A DNA stretch of 23,168 bases from Planctomycetota bacterium (GCA_027063065.1 JAMOSO010000063.1:1-23168); one strand, 5' to 3'; positions 1 to 8,071 are shown, numbered from the stretch's first letter. Made by a program: numbers and translations. The notes: a model not told the origin generated them from the sequence alone.

Positions 1-21
1 CTGAATAATTATATATAAACT

Positions 22-1026
22 ATGGATATAACCATAGCTGTCGATGCGATGGGAGGTGATTTTGCTCCCATCGAAGTCGTCAAAGGTGCTTTAGAATCAC
101 TTTCTATTGACTCTAAACTTAAAATAATTTTGGTTGGTCACCTAGAAACTATTAAATCTATTTTAAAGCAAGAATCAGGTCAAGATAACCATCCAAAAAT
201 AGAAATAATTCATGCTTCTCAAGTGATAGGTATGGATGAAACTCCTGTCAAAGCATTAAAAACTAAAAAAGATTCCTCTATTGCTGTAGCTGCGCGTTTA
301 GTCAAAGAACATAGGGCTCAAAGTTTAGTTTCACTTGGCAATACTGGTGTTTTAGTAGCCTCGGCTACATTGACATTGCGTCATTTAAAAAAAGTTAAAC
401 GTTGCGGTATTGCTGTTCCTTTACCAACACTTGGTGGCAATCCATGTATTATGATGGATATGGGTGCTAATGTTAATTGTAAGGCTGAGAATCTTTTACA
501 ATATGCACAAATGGCTTCTATTTATGCACATGAGGTTTTTGGCGTTAAAGAACCAAGAGTTGGTTTATTAAATGTTGGCGAAGAAACAGAAAAAGGCAAC
601 GATTTAGTTAAAGAAAGTTTTGGATTGTTACAAAATGCCAACATTAATTTTGCTGGCAATGTTGAAGGTCGCGATATATATACTGGCGAATACGATGTAA
701 TAGTTTGTGATGGCTTTGTAGGTAATGTTGTTTTAAAAACCAGTGAAGGATTGGCATCTATGATTATTAAAGCATTGAAAGATAATTTAAAATCAAGTAT
801 GCGTACTAAATTAGGCGCAGCTTTATCAATGCCAGCATTTAAACAATTAAAAAAACAGTTAGATCATACCGAATGGGGTGGAGCTATAGTTTTAGGGTTA
901 AATGGAACGGTGATTGTAGGTCATGGTTCTAGCAAATCAAATTCTGTTAAAAATGCCATTAAGTGTGCTCATCAATCCATTAAATATTCTATTAATGATA
1001 AAATTATCGAGGAACTATCTGTATGA
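22..1026 (+). CDS. plsX: Phosphate acyltransferase PlsX
   Basis: PlsX transfers acyl groups from acyl-ACP to phosphate, giving acyl-phosphate for PlsY in phosphatidic acid synthesis at the inner face of the membrane. The 334-aa product has the family N-terminus VDAMGGDFAP (from residue 7), the SLGNTGVL segment near residue 105, MMDMGANV near 147 and the VCDGFVGNVVLKTSEG signature near 229; length is normal. The start is at the usual family position, but only 21 bp precede it and they show no clear Shine-Dalgarno sequence. Its TGA overlaps the fabD ATG (ATGA), so the two are probably translationally coupled. The plsX-fabD adjacency resembles the Firmicutes-type fab cluster; the fabH often found next to plsX is not here. 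Confidence 0.96.
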   Translation: MDITIAVDAMGGDFAPIEVVKGALESLSIDSKLKIILVGHLETIKSILKQESGQDNHPKIEIIHASQVIGMDETPVKALKTKKDSSIAVAARLVKEHRAQSLVSLGNTGVLVASATLTLRHLKKVKRCGIAVPLPTLGGNPCIMMDMGANVNCKAENLLQYAQMASIYAHEVFGVKEPRVGLLNVGEETEKGNDLVKESFGLLQNANINFAGNVEGRDIYTGEYDVIVCDGFVGNVVLKTSEGLASMIIKALKDNLKSSMRTKLGAALSMPAFKQLKKQLDHTEWGGAIVLGLNGTVIVGHGSSKSNSVKNAIKCAHQSIKYSINDKIIEELSV

Positions 1027-1946
1027 AAAAACTTATAATATTTCCAGGGCAAGGTGCGCAAATTGTTGGAATGGGTGCTGATATTTGTCAAAAATTTAAT
1101 TATGCTGCTGAAATGGTCAATAATGCTAATGATATTTTAGGTTATGATATTAAAAATATATGTTTTAAAGGACCTAGTGAAATTTTAGGACGCACTGAAC
1201 ATGCACAAGCGGCAATTTATTTGACATCAGCTATAATTTTTGAAGTTGTAAAACGCGAAATAGGCTGGGGTGAAATAGGTACAGTAGCTGGTTTAAGTTT
1301 AGGTGAATATTCGGCATTATATGCCGCGGGATGTATAAGTTTTGAAGATGGCTTAAAATTAGTTAGAACACGTGGAAAATTAATGCAAGAAGCAGGTAAT
1401 TTAAATCCTGGAACAATGGCATCGATTTTAAAATTAAGTGATGCTGAAGTTATAGAAATTTGTGAAAAAGCAAATGGATATGTTGTGCCTGCCAATTTTA
1501 ATTGTCCTGGACAAGTTGTAATATCTGGTGAAATTGATGCAGTTGCCAATGCTATTGAAGTTGCTGCAAATTATAAATGTCGCGCTATGCCATTAAATGT
1601 AAGCGGTGCGTTTCATTCTAATTTAATGAAAAATGCAAGTGCAGATTTAGCTAAGGCAATTGATGATGTAGAGTTTAAAAATCCAGAATGTCAGTTTATT
1701 GCTAATGTCAGTGCCGAATTTGTATCAGATAAAGAAGCTATTAAACAAGGCTTAATAAAACAATTAACAAAATCAGTTTTGTGGTCTCAGTCTATGCAAA
1801 ATTGGATTGATAAAAATCATGAATATGAAATATACGAAGTTGGCCCTGGTAAAGTATTAGCAGGTTTAATGCGCAAAATAGATAAAACTAAAAAAGTAAC
1901 ATCTTTAAATTCAATTGAAACATTATCTGAAATAGGTATATCTTAA
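1023..1946 (+). CDS. fabD: Malonyl-CoA:ACP transacylase FabD
   Basis: FabD loads malonyl groups from CoA onto acyl carrier protein for chain elongation. The 307-aa protein carries the oxyanion-side motif GQGAQ (residues 9-13), the nucleophile elbow GLSLGEYSAL with Ser92, Arg117 in VRTRGKLMQ, and the catalytic His198 in GAFHSNLM. These match the Ser-His arrangement and carboxylate-binding Arg of the E. coli enzyme, so it should be active. It starts inside the plsX stop codon (ATGA overlap). A gap of about 125 bp with its own promoter-like sequence separates it from acpP, so acpP-fabF may be a separate unit. Confidence 0.97.
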   Translation: MKKLIIFPGQGAQIVGMGADICQKFNYAAEMVNNANDILGYDIKNICFKGPSEILGRTEHAQAAIYLTSAIIFEVVKREIGWGEIGTVAGLSLGEYSALYAAGCISFEDGLKLVRTRGKLMQEAGNLNPGTMASILKLSDAEVIEICEKANGYVVPANFNCPGQVVISGEIDAVANAIEVAANYKCRAMPLNVSGAFHSNLMKNASADLAKAIDDVEFKNPECQFIANVSAEFVSDKEAIKQGLIKQLTKSVLWSQSMQNWIDKNHEYEIYEVGPGKVLAGLMRKIDKTKKVTSLNSIETLSEIGIS

Positions 1947-1958
1947 ATTTAAATTTAC

Positions 1959-1975
1959 TTTGAAATATATTCAAA
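1959..1975. repeat. Small inverted repeat in the fabD-acpP gap
   Basis: TTTGAA and TTCAAA flank a 5-nt ATATA centre, about 95 bp upstream of the acpP start. It could be an operator half-site pair or a weak hairpin. It is short and AT-rich, so chance is possible. Confidence 0.25.
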
Positions 1976-2018
1976 ATAAATTTTTATCAAAATATAGTGA
2001 AAATTATTAAGTTTTAGT

Positions 2019-2024
2019 TATAAT
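2019..2024 (+). promoter_or_regulatory. Putative -10 box for acpP-fabF
   Basis: A perfect TATAAT lies 48 bp before the acpP ATG. The region 17-18 bp upstream (around 1995-2001) has only a poor -35 match (TAGTGA). A promoter is plausible because acpP is usually expressed strongly and is separated from fabD by 125 bp. AT-rich DNA gives such hexamers easily, so confidence is limited. Confidence 0.4.
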
Positions 2025-2071
2025 TTGGCAACTTTATTATTTTATAATTATATTTTTGTTTGGAGAGACTT

Positions 2072-2302
2072 ATGTCTTCAGTTAAAGACCGTGTTATTGA
2101 TATCGTTGTAGAACAACTAAGTGTTGATCGCGATAAAGTTACTGATTCAGCTTCTTTTATAGATGATTTAGGTGCAGATAGCCTTGATACTGCAGAATTA
2201 GTGATGGAATTTGAAGAAGAATTTGATATTGAAATTCCAGAAACTGAAACCAACATCAAAACAGTTGGTGATGCTGTAAGTTATATTGAAGCTAATTCTT
2301 AG
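2072..2302 (+). CDS. acpP: Acyl carrier protein
   Basis: This small acidic carrier holds growing fatty acyl chains on a 4'-phosphopantetheine arm. The 76-aa protein contains the attachment motif GADSLD with Ser37, and the acidic helix around [13 protein letters not shown] that docks partner enzymes. I chose the ATG at 2072, preceded at good spacing by GGAGAG (2062-2067). An in-frame TTG at 2060 would place the ribosome site inside the coding region and is unlikely. It lies between fabD and fabF, its usual partners, and its stop is 10 bp before the fabF start. Confidence 0.97.
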   Translation: MSSVKDRVIDIVVEQLSVDRDKVTDSASFIDDLGADSLDTAELVMEFEEEFDIEIPETETNIKTVGDAVSYIEANS

Positions 2303-2312
2303 GAAATATATT

Positions 2313-3554
2313 GTGGCAGAAAAAGTAGTTATTACTGGTTTAGGCCTTATAACGTCATTAGGTCATCAGGTTGAAGATGTTTGGTCTGCAATCTTAGATG
2401 GAAAAAGTGGCATTGCTGAAATAACTCAATTTGATACAAGTGATTTCTCTGTTCATTTTGGAGGAGAAGTCAAAGATTTTGATATTACAAATTGGATAAG
2501 CAAAAAAGAAGCTAAGCGTTTAGATCGTTATGTACATTTTGCTGCCGCTGCATCTTTAGATGCTGTTAAGGATTCAGGACTTGAACTTAAAGACATGGAT
2601 CCAACTAGAATTGGAGTTGTTTACGGTTCTGGAATTGGTGGCATTATTGAAATGGAGCAACAACATACTAGATATTTAAATAAAGGTGCCTCTAAAATTT
2701 CTCCATTTATTATTCCTAAAATGATGGCAAATTCTGCAGCTGGTAATATTTCAATATTACTTGGTGCGTCTGGCCCTAATTTTTCTGTTGTTACTGCTTG
2801 TGCAGCTGGTTCTCATTCTATAGGTCAAGCAGCAGATTTAATACGTAATGGTGTATCTGATATTGTGGTTGCCGGAGGTTCAGAAGCTGCTATTTCTCCA
2901 CTTGGTTTAGGTGGGTTTTGTAGTTTAAAAGCACTTTCAACACGCAATGATGATCCAACTACTGCTTCAAGACCATTTGATTTAAATCGCGATGGTTTTG
3001 TTATGGCAGAAGCTGGAGGAACAGTTATTTTAGAATCTGAAAGTCATGCAAAAGCTAGAGGTGCAAAAATCTATGCTGAATTGGCAGGTTTTGGAATGTC
3101 AGGTGAAGGTTATCATATAACCCAACCAAATCCAGATGCTAACGGTTGTATTCGTGCGATGCAAATGGCAGTTGAAAGTGCAGGTTTAGCATTGACTGAT
3201 ATTGATTATATTAATGCGCATGGAACAAGTACTTATTTTAATGACAAAACTGAAACTTTTGCTGTTAAAAAATTATTTGGTGATCATGCTAATCATTTGG
3301 CAATGAGTTCTGTTAAATCGCATATGGGGCATTCTTTGGGTGCTTCAGGAGCAGTAGAAGCAGCTATATGTGCATTAGCGTTACGTGATCAAAAAATGCC
3401 ACCTACTATTAATTTGACAACTCCAGATCCAGAATGTGATTTAGATTATGTTCCAGGTAAAGGTCGTGATGCCAGATTAGATGCTGTGATATCTAATTCG
3501 CTTGGTTTTGGCGGTCATAACGCTTGTCTTTGTATTAAAAAATATCAAGATTAA
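2313..3554 (+). CDS. fabF: 3-oxoacyl-ACP synthase II (FabF)
   Basis: FabF condenses malonyl-ACP with acyl-ACP to extend fatty acids. The 413-aa protein has the full Cys-His-His active site: Cys163 in VTACAAGSHS, one His in INAHGTSTYFND and the second in SVKSHMGHSLGASG. It also has the C-terminal glycine-rich SNSLGFGGHNA. I chose the GTG at 2313 because AGGAAA (2301-2306) sits about 7 nt upstream and the protein then starts VAEKVVITGLG, as in the family. The longer in-frame TTG start at 2286 would overlap the acpP coding region. It is probably co-transcribed with acpP. Confidence 0.97.
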   Translation: MAEKVVITGLGLITSLGHQVEDVWSAILDGKSGIAEITQFDTSDFSVHFGGEVKDFDITNWISKKEAKRLDRYVHFAAAASLDAVKDSGLELKDMDPTRIGVVYGSGIGGIIEMEQQHTRYLNKGASKISPFIIPKMMANSAAGNISILLGASGPNFSVVTACAAGSHSIGQAADLIRNGVSDIVVAGGSEAAISPLGLGGFCSLKALSTRNDDPTTASRPFDLNRDGFVMAEAGGTVILESESHAKARGAKIYAELAGFGMSGEGYHITQPNPDANGCIRAMQMAVESAGLALTDIDYINAHGTSTYFNDKTETFAVKKLFGDHANHLAMSSVKSHMGHSLGASGAVEAAICALALRDQKMPPTINLTTPDPECDLDYVPGKGRDARLDAVISNSLGFGGHNACLCIKKYQD

Positions 3555-3559
3555 TAATT

Positions 3560-3585
3560 AATGGAGTAGATTAATCTACTCCATT
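3560..3585. terminator. 26-bp perfect palindrome between fabF and dcd
   Basis: Each 13-nt arm (AATGGAGTAGATT and its complement) abuts the other with no spacer, so the RNA would fold as a hairpin with a small loop at the TTAA centre. It begins 6 bp after the fabF stop and ends 7 bp before the dcd ATG. There is no U-tract on either side, so it is not a textbook intrinsic terminator. It could be an attenuating or mRNA-protecting hairpin, or a dyad operator. Confidence 0.5.
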
Positions 3586-3592
3586 TAATAAA

Positions 3593-4114
3593 ATGATTTT
3601 AACTGGAAAACAAATTCAAAAAGAGATAACTAAAGGCAATATAACTATTGATCCTTTTGAATTTAGTCGTATTAATCCAAATAGTTATAATTTATCATTG
3701 CATAATAAATTGTTGGTTTATAAAAATAATCAACTAGATATGAAAACAGCTAATGAAACTCAAGAAATTATCATACCTGAAGAAGGATTATTATTAGAAC
3801 CAAATCGTTTATATCTAGGCAGATCACAAGAGTTTACAAAAACGCATAATCTAGTCCCTATGTTAGAAGGGCGTTCATCGATTGGTCGTTTGGGCTTGTT
3901 TGTGCATATTACAGCTGGTTTTGGTGATGTGGGTTTTAAAGGTTATTGGACATTAGAAATCTTTTGTGTACAACCTATTCGAGTTTATGCTGGTGTTGAA
4001 ATTTGCCAAATTTATTATCATGATATAAAAGGTGAAGTAGAAGAATATGCCAGTGGTAAATATCAAAATAACCACGGTATTCAACCAAGTCTATTATATA
4101 AAGATTTTAAATAA
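3593..4114 (+). CDS. dcd: dCTP deaminase
   Basis: It deaminates dCTP to dUTP to feed thymidylate synthesis. The 173-aa protein contains the family block EGRSSIGRLGLFVHITAGFG (residues 92-111) and the TLEI motif with the likely catalytic Glu122, as in the trimeric dCTP deaminase fold shared with dUTPase. It is slightly shorter than the 193-aa E. coli enzyme. Some relatives both deaminate dCTP and hydrolyse dUTP; sequence reading alone cannot settle which this is. No Shine-Dalgarno sequence lies in the 7 nt between the upstream palindrome and the ATG; the GGAG at 3563 is about 27 nt away, inside the hairpin. Its TAA directly abuts the stop of the convergent gph gene. Confidence 0.93.
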   Translation: MILTGKQIQKEITKGNITIDPFEFSRINPNSYNLSLHNKLLVYKNNQLDMKTANETQEIIIPEEGLLLEPNRLYLGRSQEFTKTHNLVPMLEGRSSIGRLGLFVHITAGFGDVGFKGYWTLEIFCVQPIRVYAGVEICQIYYHDIKGEVEEYASGKYQNNHGIQPSLLYKDFK

Positions 4115-4123
4115 TTATTTAAA
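4106..4123. repeat. 18-bp AT palindrome across two convergent stop codons
   Basis: TTTAAATAATTATTTAAA is self-complementary and contains the abutting stops of dcd (4112-4114) and gph (4115-4117). With no G or C it is unlikely to be a strong terminator. The symmetry partly follows from two genes ending in similar AAA/TAA codons. Confidence 0.4.
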
Positions 4124-4771
4124 TAAAGTTTTTACAACTTGCTTTATTTCTTGAAAATTATTAACTGTTTCATCAGCTTTTAAATTATCTGTATGTCCAA
4201 TACCAAAATTACAAAATATACTTGGAATATTAGCGTTTTTAGCTGTATTTAAATCAGTATGGTGATCACCAACCATAATCATTTTATCAATCGGTGTATC
4301 AAGTATATTACTTAAATGTTCGACCACAAGTGGGTTTGGTTTTTTTACACTTAATGTATCTCCACCAATAATAGCTTTAAATAAATGACTCATATTTAAT
4401 TGATTTAAAATAATTTTTGCAATTTCTTCGCCTTTGTTAGTTAAAACAGCTAGCTTATAATTTTTAGATAATTCATTTAAGGTTTCAATAACATTATCAT
4501 AAGTTACGGTATGCACAGTACAATTTTTGCGGTAAAAATCTAAAAATATTTGTAATGCTTGTTTTAGATCATCATCGCTTGCCCCTGCTTTTAATATGCT
4601 TCTTTTAATAAGTAATTGTACTCCATCACCGACATAAGAAAGTATCTCATCAATTTCTAAATTAGCTAAATTTAGGCAACTTAAAGCATGATTGACTGCT
4701 ATGGCTAAATCCTTACCAGAATCAATTAAAGTTCCATCTAAATCAAATAAAATTGCATATTTATTATTCAT
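4115..4771 (-). CDS. gph: HAD-family phosphatase, phosphoglycolate phosphatase-like
   Basis: A 218-aa haloacid-dehalogenase hydrolase. Motif I is FDLDGTLIDSG with nucleophile Asp10 and acid/base Asp12; motif II is VLTNKG; motif III is the Lys of SVKKPNP; motif IV is VGDHHTDLNTAKNA. The alpha-helical cap between motifs I and II and the overall length fit the Gph/PGP subfamily, which clears 2-phosphoglycolate arising from DNA repair or oxygenation. Related HAD phosphatases (pyrophosphatase PpaX, other sugar-phosphate enzymes) are possible, so the substrate is inferred. It starts 1 nt after the upstream lipoprotein gene's stop with no Shine-Dalgarno sequence, suggesting translational coupling. 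Confidence 0.8.
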   Translation of the reverse strand: MNNKYAILFDLDGTLIDSGKDLAIAVNHALSCLNLANLEIDEILSYVGDGVQLLIKRSILKAGASDDDLKQALQIFLDFYRKNCTVHTVTYDNVIETLNELSKNYKLAVLTNKGEEIAKIILNQLNMSHLFKAIIGGDTLSVKKPNPLVVEHLSNILDTPIDKMIMVGDHHTDLNTAKNANIPSIFCNFGIGHTDNLKADETVNNFQEIKQVVKTLFK

Positions 4772-4772
4772 A

Positions 4773-5975
4773 TTATTGTTGCTGCTTAATTACTTTTTTA
4801 ATTTTAAAATCATCAGGTTGTTTAACATATCCAGTAGTATAAAAACCTATGTTTTTTTTATCTTTACTAATAGCAAAAAAGGCATTATTAGTTGCCGGTT
4901 TTAAAATATTATTTTGCTTTTGTCGCCATAGTTGATTTCCGTTTTTATCTAATGCTATTAAATCATTATCTTTAGATAAACCTATTAAATTATCTTTATT
5001 AAAACAAATTGGATTTTCAATTAAATTTGTATGGTATAATTTTTTACCTTTATTGGTTATTACATCAACACCTTTAAGCAATGAAATGGCAATAAAACCA
5101 TTTGCCAAAAGAGGAGATTTATATTTTGGTATTCCCATAGGGTATGACCATTCAACTAGCATAGAATGACGATTGAGTGCATATAAAGTATTATCATCAA
5201 ATAATTGAAATATTGTATTTTCTTGTACTAAAGGAGAATGTAAAGGTTTAAACCCTGGACGGCTAAATTTTAAAGTATGACCTCCACCAGAAAGAGCATC
5301 AATTCTGGTTAAATCGCCACTATTATCAGAATAATAAATATGTGGCGGCACTATTAATAATGGACCACTTAAGTTATGCAGTGGTTTAACTATCCATTGA
5401 GCAACTTTTTTTAGCCAATTAGTACCAATTTTTTCAGTTAATAAATGACTTTGAATATGACTATTGGTAGTAGTAACAAATATATTTTGATTATAATATC
5501 CTATTCCATTAATTGGTATAGATACATTTTGTAAATCACGTTGAATATTTAAGGTTTTACCACTAAATAAATCTGCTTCTATAATGGAATCACCAGAAGC
5601 ATAATACAATCTATTATCAGAAATCCCAACTGGAAATTTTACTTCCATAGGTGTATTAATTACCCAATTAATAATACCTGTTTTATTGTTAATTAAATAT
5701 AATAAGTTTGTTTTAGTAGTAACAAATACATATCCTTGTTGAAAATGGCAATTTGCTATGGTGTTGTTTCCTAATGGTAATTCCCAACTTTTTTTAACAA
5801 TACTAGGTGATAAATTAACATTTTGATTGGTTTTAGGAAATTCATTAGGCATTTTAATATATTCTTTACCATATAATATTATTTCTGTTGGCAATGTTTT
5901 TTGTTTTTCTTTTTTATAATGAAATGAACAAGCGTTTAACATTATGGCTGAAAATAAAATTAGAGCAAGTTTCAT
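4773..5975 (-). CDS. Putative lipoprotein with PQQ/BamB-like beta-propeller repeats
   Basis: A 400-aa protein starting with a lipoprotein signal (MKLALILFSAIMLNAC, lipobox LNAC, Cys16). Repeated blade-like segments follow: YLINNKTGIINWVINTP, LTRIDALSGGGHTLKFS, LYALNRHSMLVEWSYPM and LIALDKNGNQLWRQKQ. That pattern (hydrophobic-x-x-x-D/N-x-x-T/S-G-x-x-x-W) is typical of PQQ-like propellers such as BamB, the outer-membrane assembly lipoprotein. Identity as BamB is an inference, since propeller lipoproteins are diverse. I chose the ATG at 5975 because AGGAG lies just upstream and the signal peptide begins there. An in-frame ATG at 6017 would overlap the preceding gene and put 14 polar residues ahead of the signal. 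Confidence 0.75.
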   Translation of the reverse strand: MKLALILFSAIMLNACSFHYKKEKQKTLPTEIILYGKEYIKMPNEFPKTNQNVNLSPSIVKKSWELPLGNNTIANCHFQQGYVFVTTKTNLLYLINNKTGIINWVINTPMEVKFPVGISDNRLYYASGDSIIEADLFSGKTLNIQRDLQNVSIPINGIGYYNQNIFVTTTNSHIQSHLLTEKIGTNWLKKVAQWIVKPLHNLSGPLLIVPPHIYYSDNSGDLTRIDALSGGGHTLKFSRPGFKPLHSPLVQENTIFQLFDDNTLYALNRHSMLVEWSYPMGIPKYKSPLLANGFIAISLLKGVDVITNKGKKLYHTNLIENPICFNKDNLIGLSKDNDLIALDKNGNQLWRQKQNNILKPATNNAFFAISKDKKNIGFYTTGYVKQPDDFKIKKVIKQQQ

Positions 5976-5994
5976 AAAATCTCCTAAAAAAACA

Positions 5995-6420
5995 TCATAT
6001 AGTAGATGATGTGGCAATCTTATTTATTTCTGGAACAGTATATAATTTTAATTTAGATTTATCAGTTAAATTTACACCAGGACAATTGCATGTTGCATCT
6101 TTAAAGTCATTAGGATTAGTTAATGAAATTTTCCAAAAAGGATAAGTGCTACATTGTACAGGGCGCGCATTATAAATTTTACAGCGGTTATTATCTAAAA
6201 AGATACAATCGTAATTAGGTTTTTCAATAAGCGATATCTTGCCTTGTATATTGCGGGTATATTTTTGTATAAAATCGATTGTAGAAATTTGTAATTCTTG
6301 TGCTATTGCATTAATTTCATCTTGATTTAGCCAAACATATCCAGGTTCACCTGAACAACAGCCACCACAGCCTTGGCATGAAAACTTAATTCCATTTTTA
6401 TACCAACAATTATCACTCAT
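5995..6420 (-). CDS. YkgJ-type Cys-cluster (CxxCxxCC) protein
   Basis: A 141-aa protein with the CxxCxxCC signature at Cys15, Cys18, Cys21 and Cys22, then Cys72, Cys80 and Cys90 (motif RPVQCSTYPFW) and Cys111/Cys113. This is the YkgJ/zinc- or iron-chelating family, thought to bind a metal or Fe-S cluster; the biochemical role is not established. Its ATG lies 8 nt inside the end of pssA (ATGAGTGA), so it is probably translated by coupling. It sits between pssA and the PQQ lipoprotein; nothing in it points to lipid metabolism specifically. Confidence 0.8.
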   Translation of the reverse strand: MSDNCWYKNGIKFSCQGCGGCCSGEPGYVWLNQDEINAIAQELQISTIDFIQKYTRNIQGKISLIEKPNYDCIFLDNNRCKIYNARPVQCSTYPFWKISLTNPNDFKDATCNCPGVNLTDKSKLKLYTVPEINKIATSSTI

Positions 6421-7216
6421 TTTTTAATTCTTCTAAAGTATTTGTAATATCTGATGCTCTTATATGGCGAATGCCACTAATTAATCCTGCAAAAGCATAG
6501 GCATTAAACATAAATGCAATAGCTACAGCATTAAATTTTAAAATAATAATTACTAATGCTACTAATATGATTAAAAAACCAAATGATTTATGACCACCTA
6601 AAATTTTATTACCAAAATGAGAATATGAAAAAGGGCTGACCATTAAAATACCCATTAATAATACTGATGGAGCTAATAACCAATCAATAAATGTACTTAA
6701 ATAATGGTCGGGATATTTTAATTGAATTAATACAATACTTGCTAATGCTCCAGCAGCAGCAGGAGATGGCAATCCTTTAAATGTTTTGGTTTCACTACTA
6801 GAGGCACATTCAACATTATATCTGGCCAAACGCAAAGCTGCACAAAATACGTAAAATAATGGTATAATCCAACTTATTTTGCTATTTGGCGCACCTTGTT
6901 CTATTAAATAAGTTTTAATTAGAATTGCAGGAGCTACACCAAAGCATATTAAATCGGCTAGAGAATCCATTTGTTCACCAAATTTAGAACATTGATTGGT
7001 TAATCTGGCAATTTTGCCATCAAATGTATCAAAAACCATTCCTAAAAAAATCATCCAAGCAGCAACCCAAAGAGGCTTAGTCATTTGTTCACCACTATTA
7101 GTACAAAGTGCGATACAAACAAAACCTGCTCCAATGTTTCCCAGTGTAAAAATAGTGGGTAGGATTGGGACTGTTTTTAACTCTGATAAATGTTCTCTTG
7201 GGGTTTTAGAAGTCAT
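6413..7216 (-). CDS. pssA: CDP-diacylglycerol-serine O-phosphatidyltransferase
   Basis: A 267-aa integral membrane enzyme that makes phosphatidylserine from CDP-diacylglycerol and serine, the step before phosphatidylethanolamine. It has the complete CDP-alcohol phosphatidyltransferase motif: Asp66-Gly67, Ala70-Arg71, Gly80, Asp84 and Asp88 in DGKIARLTNQCSKFGEQMDS, all needed for metal and CDP binding. Several hydrophobic segments follow (near 25-40, 50-65, 95-112, 145-165 and 190-245). The assignment to PssA rather than PgsA rests on overall resemblance to the Bacillus/PVC PssA type and is fairly secure. No psd is nearby. No obvious Shine-Dalgarno precedes the ATG. The end overlaps the YkgJ-type gene by 8 nt. 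Confidence 0.88.
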   Translation of the reverse strand: MTSKTPREHLSELKTVPILPTIFTLGNIGAGFVCIALCTNSGEQMTKPLWVAAWMIFLGMVFDTFDGKIARLTNQCSKFGEQMDSLADLICFGVAPAILIKTYLIEQGAPNSKISWIIPLFYVFCAALRLARYNVECASSSETKTFKGLPSPAAAGALASIVLIQLKYPDHYLSTFIDWLLAPSVLLMGILMVSPFSYSHFGNKILGGHKSFGFLIILVALVIIILKFNAVAIAFMFNAYAFAGLISGIRHIRASDITNTLEELKNE

Positions 7217-7266
7217 AATTTAATTATTCTATCAAAGATTTATATAAATTGACATAGCTATAACTT

Positions 7267-7941
7267 TTAATTAAGTAATTTCCAAAAATTACCTTGTCTT
7301 TGTTGATTTAATTGTAAAGTTTTACCAGGTTGAAATAATTCTAAAATATTATTTACTAATATGGCTAAAGGTGCAACATCAATTTTAGTTGGGTCTATTT
7401 GTACAAATATATTAACTAGGTCTTTTAAACTACCGCCAATAATTTTAGATGTTGATTGTTTTTTTATCCAAGATAGTTGAGCGCAAATTAATCCAGCATT
7501 TAATATTTCATTATGATTATTTTTATCTATTTCATGATTATCAAGCATAGATTTATATTTTATATTTAAACTTGCCTGCCATACTTCACTAAAATTGGTA
7601 CAACAAAATATCGATGTAAACCAGTGTTGTGATGCACTAATAATTGAGTTGTATATTGGTATCATTGATTTATCAGTATCTGGATCAAAATAACAATCGC
7701 CAAAGATAGCTCCATATTTTTCACAATAAAATGCGCGCGTTAGTTCTAATAAATAATTATATAAACTTGGATTGTATTGATTTTCTTTTGGAAAATATAT
7801 TGTGTGAGTATGTTTATATGGATTTACAACTAATCTAAATCGATTACCTTGATGTATATTGATACATTGCCATTTTAATTGTGCTTTTAACGCTTGGATA
7901 CGTTGTCTGTCAGCATGGTTAAATTTTGAGTCTAATTCCAT
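7267..7941 (-). CDS. Conserved-looking hypothetical protein, 224 aa
   Basis: I do not recognise this family. The protein is soluble, without a signal peptide or membrane segment. Basic and aromatic residues dominate its N-terminal third (LKWQCINIHQGNRFRLVVNP). There are several scattered Cys (29, 73, 82, 113, 114, 153) but no CxxC pair. An acidic stretch DCYFDPDTDKS lies near residue 82. The coding frame is clean and lies in the same direction as its neighbours. A 130-bp gap upstream contains a TATAAT and an inverted repeat, so it may start a new transcript (this gene then pssA, YkgJ-type gene, propeller lipoprotein, gph). No clear Shine-Dalgarno precedes the ATG. Confidence 0.6.
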   Translation of the reverse strand: MELDSKFNHADRQRIQALKAQLKWQCINIHQGNRFRLVVNPYKHTHTIYFPKENQYNPSLYNYLLELTRAFYCEKYGAIFGDCYFDPDTDKSMIPIYNSIISASQHWFTSIFCCTNFSEVWQASLNIKYKSMLDNHEIDKNNHNEILNAGLICAQLSWIKKQSTSKIIGGSLKDLVNIFVQIDPTKIDVAPLAILVNNILELFQPGKTLQLNQQRQGNFWKLLN

Positions 7942-8001
7942 ATAAATAGTCTATGTTTATAAAAGATAAAGTCACTAAAAAAATCAATACAACAATTGTT
8001 T

Positions 8002-8007
8002 ATTATA
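8002..8007 (-). promoter_or_regulatory. Possible -10 box upstream of the 224-aa gene
   Basis: On the minus strand this is TATAAT, about 60 nt before the ATG of the hypothetical gene. No good -35 is seen at 16-18 bp. Its only support is that the gap between the lipoprotein gene and this gene is the first sizeable break in the minus-strand run. Confidence 0.3.
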
Positions 8008-8028
8008 TCCAAAAGGCATAAGTTTTAT

Positions 8029-8064
8029 TTAACAATATTCTTCACTGCGTTTAGATATTGTTAA
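8029..8064 (-). terminator. Inverted repeat downstream of the 226-aa lipoprotein gene
   Basis: TTAACAATAT (8029-8038) and ATATTGTTAA (8055-8064) form a perfect 10-bp stem around a 16-nt loop, starting 7 bp after the gene's stop codon. There is no strong U-tract, so it may be a weak terminator or an operator for the next gene. Confidence 0.4.
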
Positions 8065-8071
8065 TTCAGAT

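Noticed and set aside
1217-1549. 110-aa minus-strand ORF opposite fabD
   Set aside because: It lies wholly within a well-supported fabD gene with intact catalytic residues and has no ribosome site or recognisable motif.
2014-2259. 81-aa minus-strand ORF opposite acpP
   Set aside because: Its Ser/Ile/Thr-rich composition is what the reverse complement of the acidic acpP gene yields; acpP is certain.
2286-2312. TTG start for fabF with 9 extra residues
   Set aside because: It would overlap acpP coding sequence and ignore the AGGAAA ribosome site that precedes the GTG at 2313.
4106-4123. Intrinsic terminator shared by dcd and gph
   Set aside because: The palindrome is made only of A and T and would form a very weak hairpin; it is recorded as a repeat rather than a terminator.
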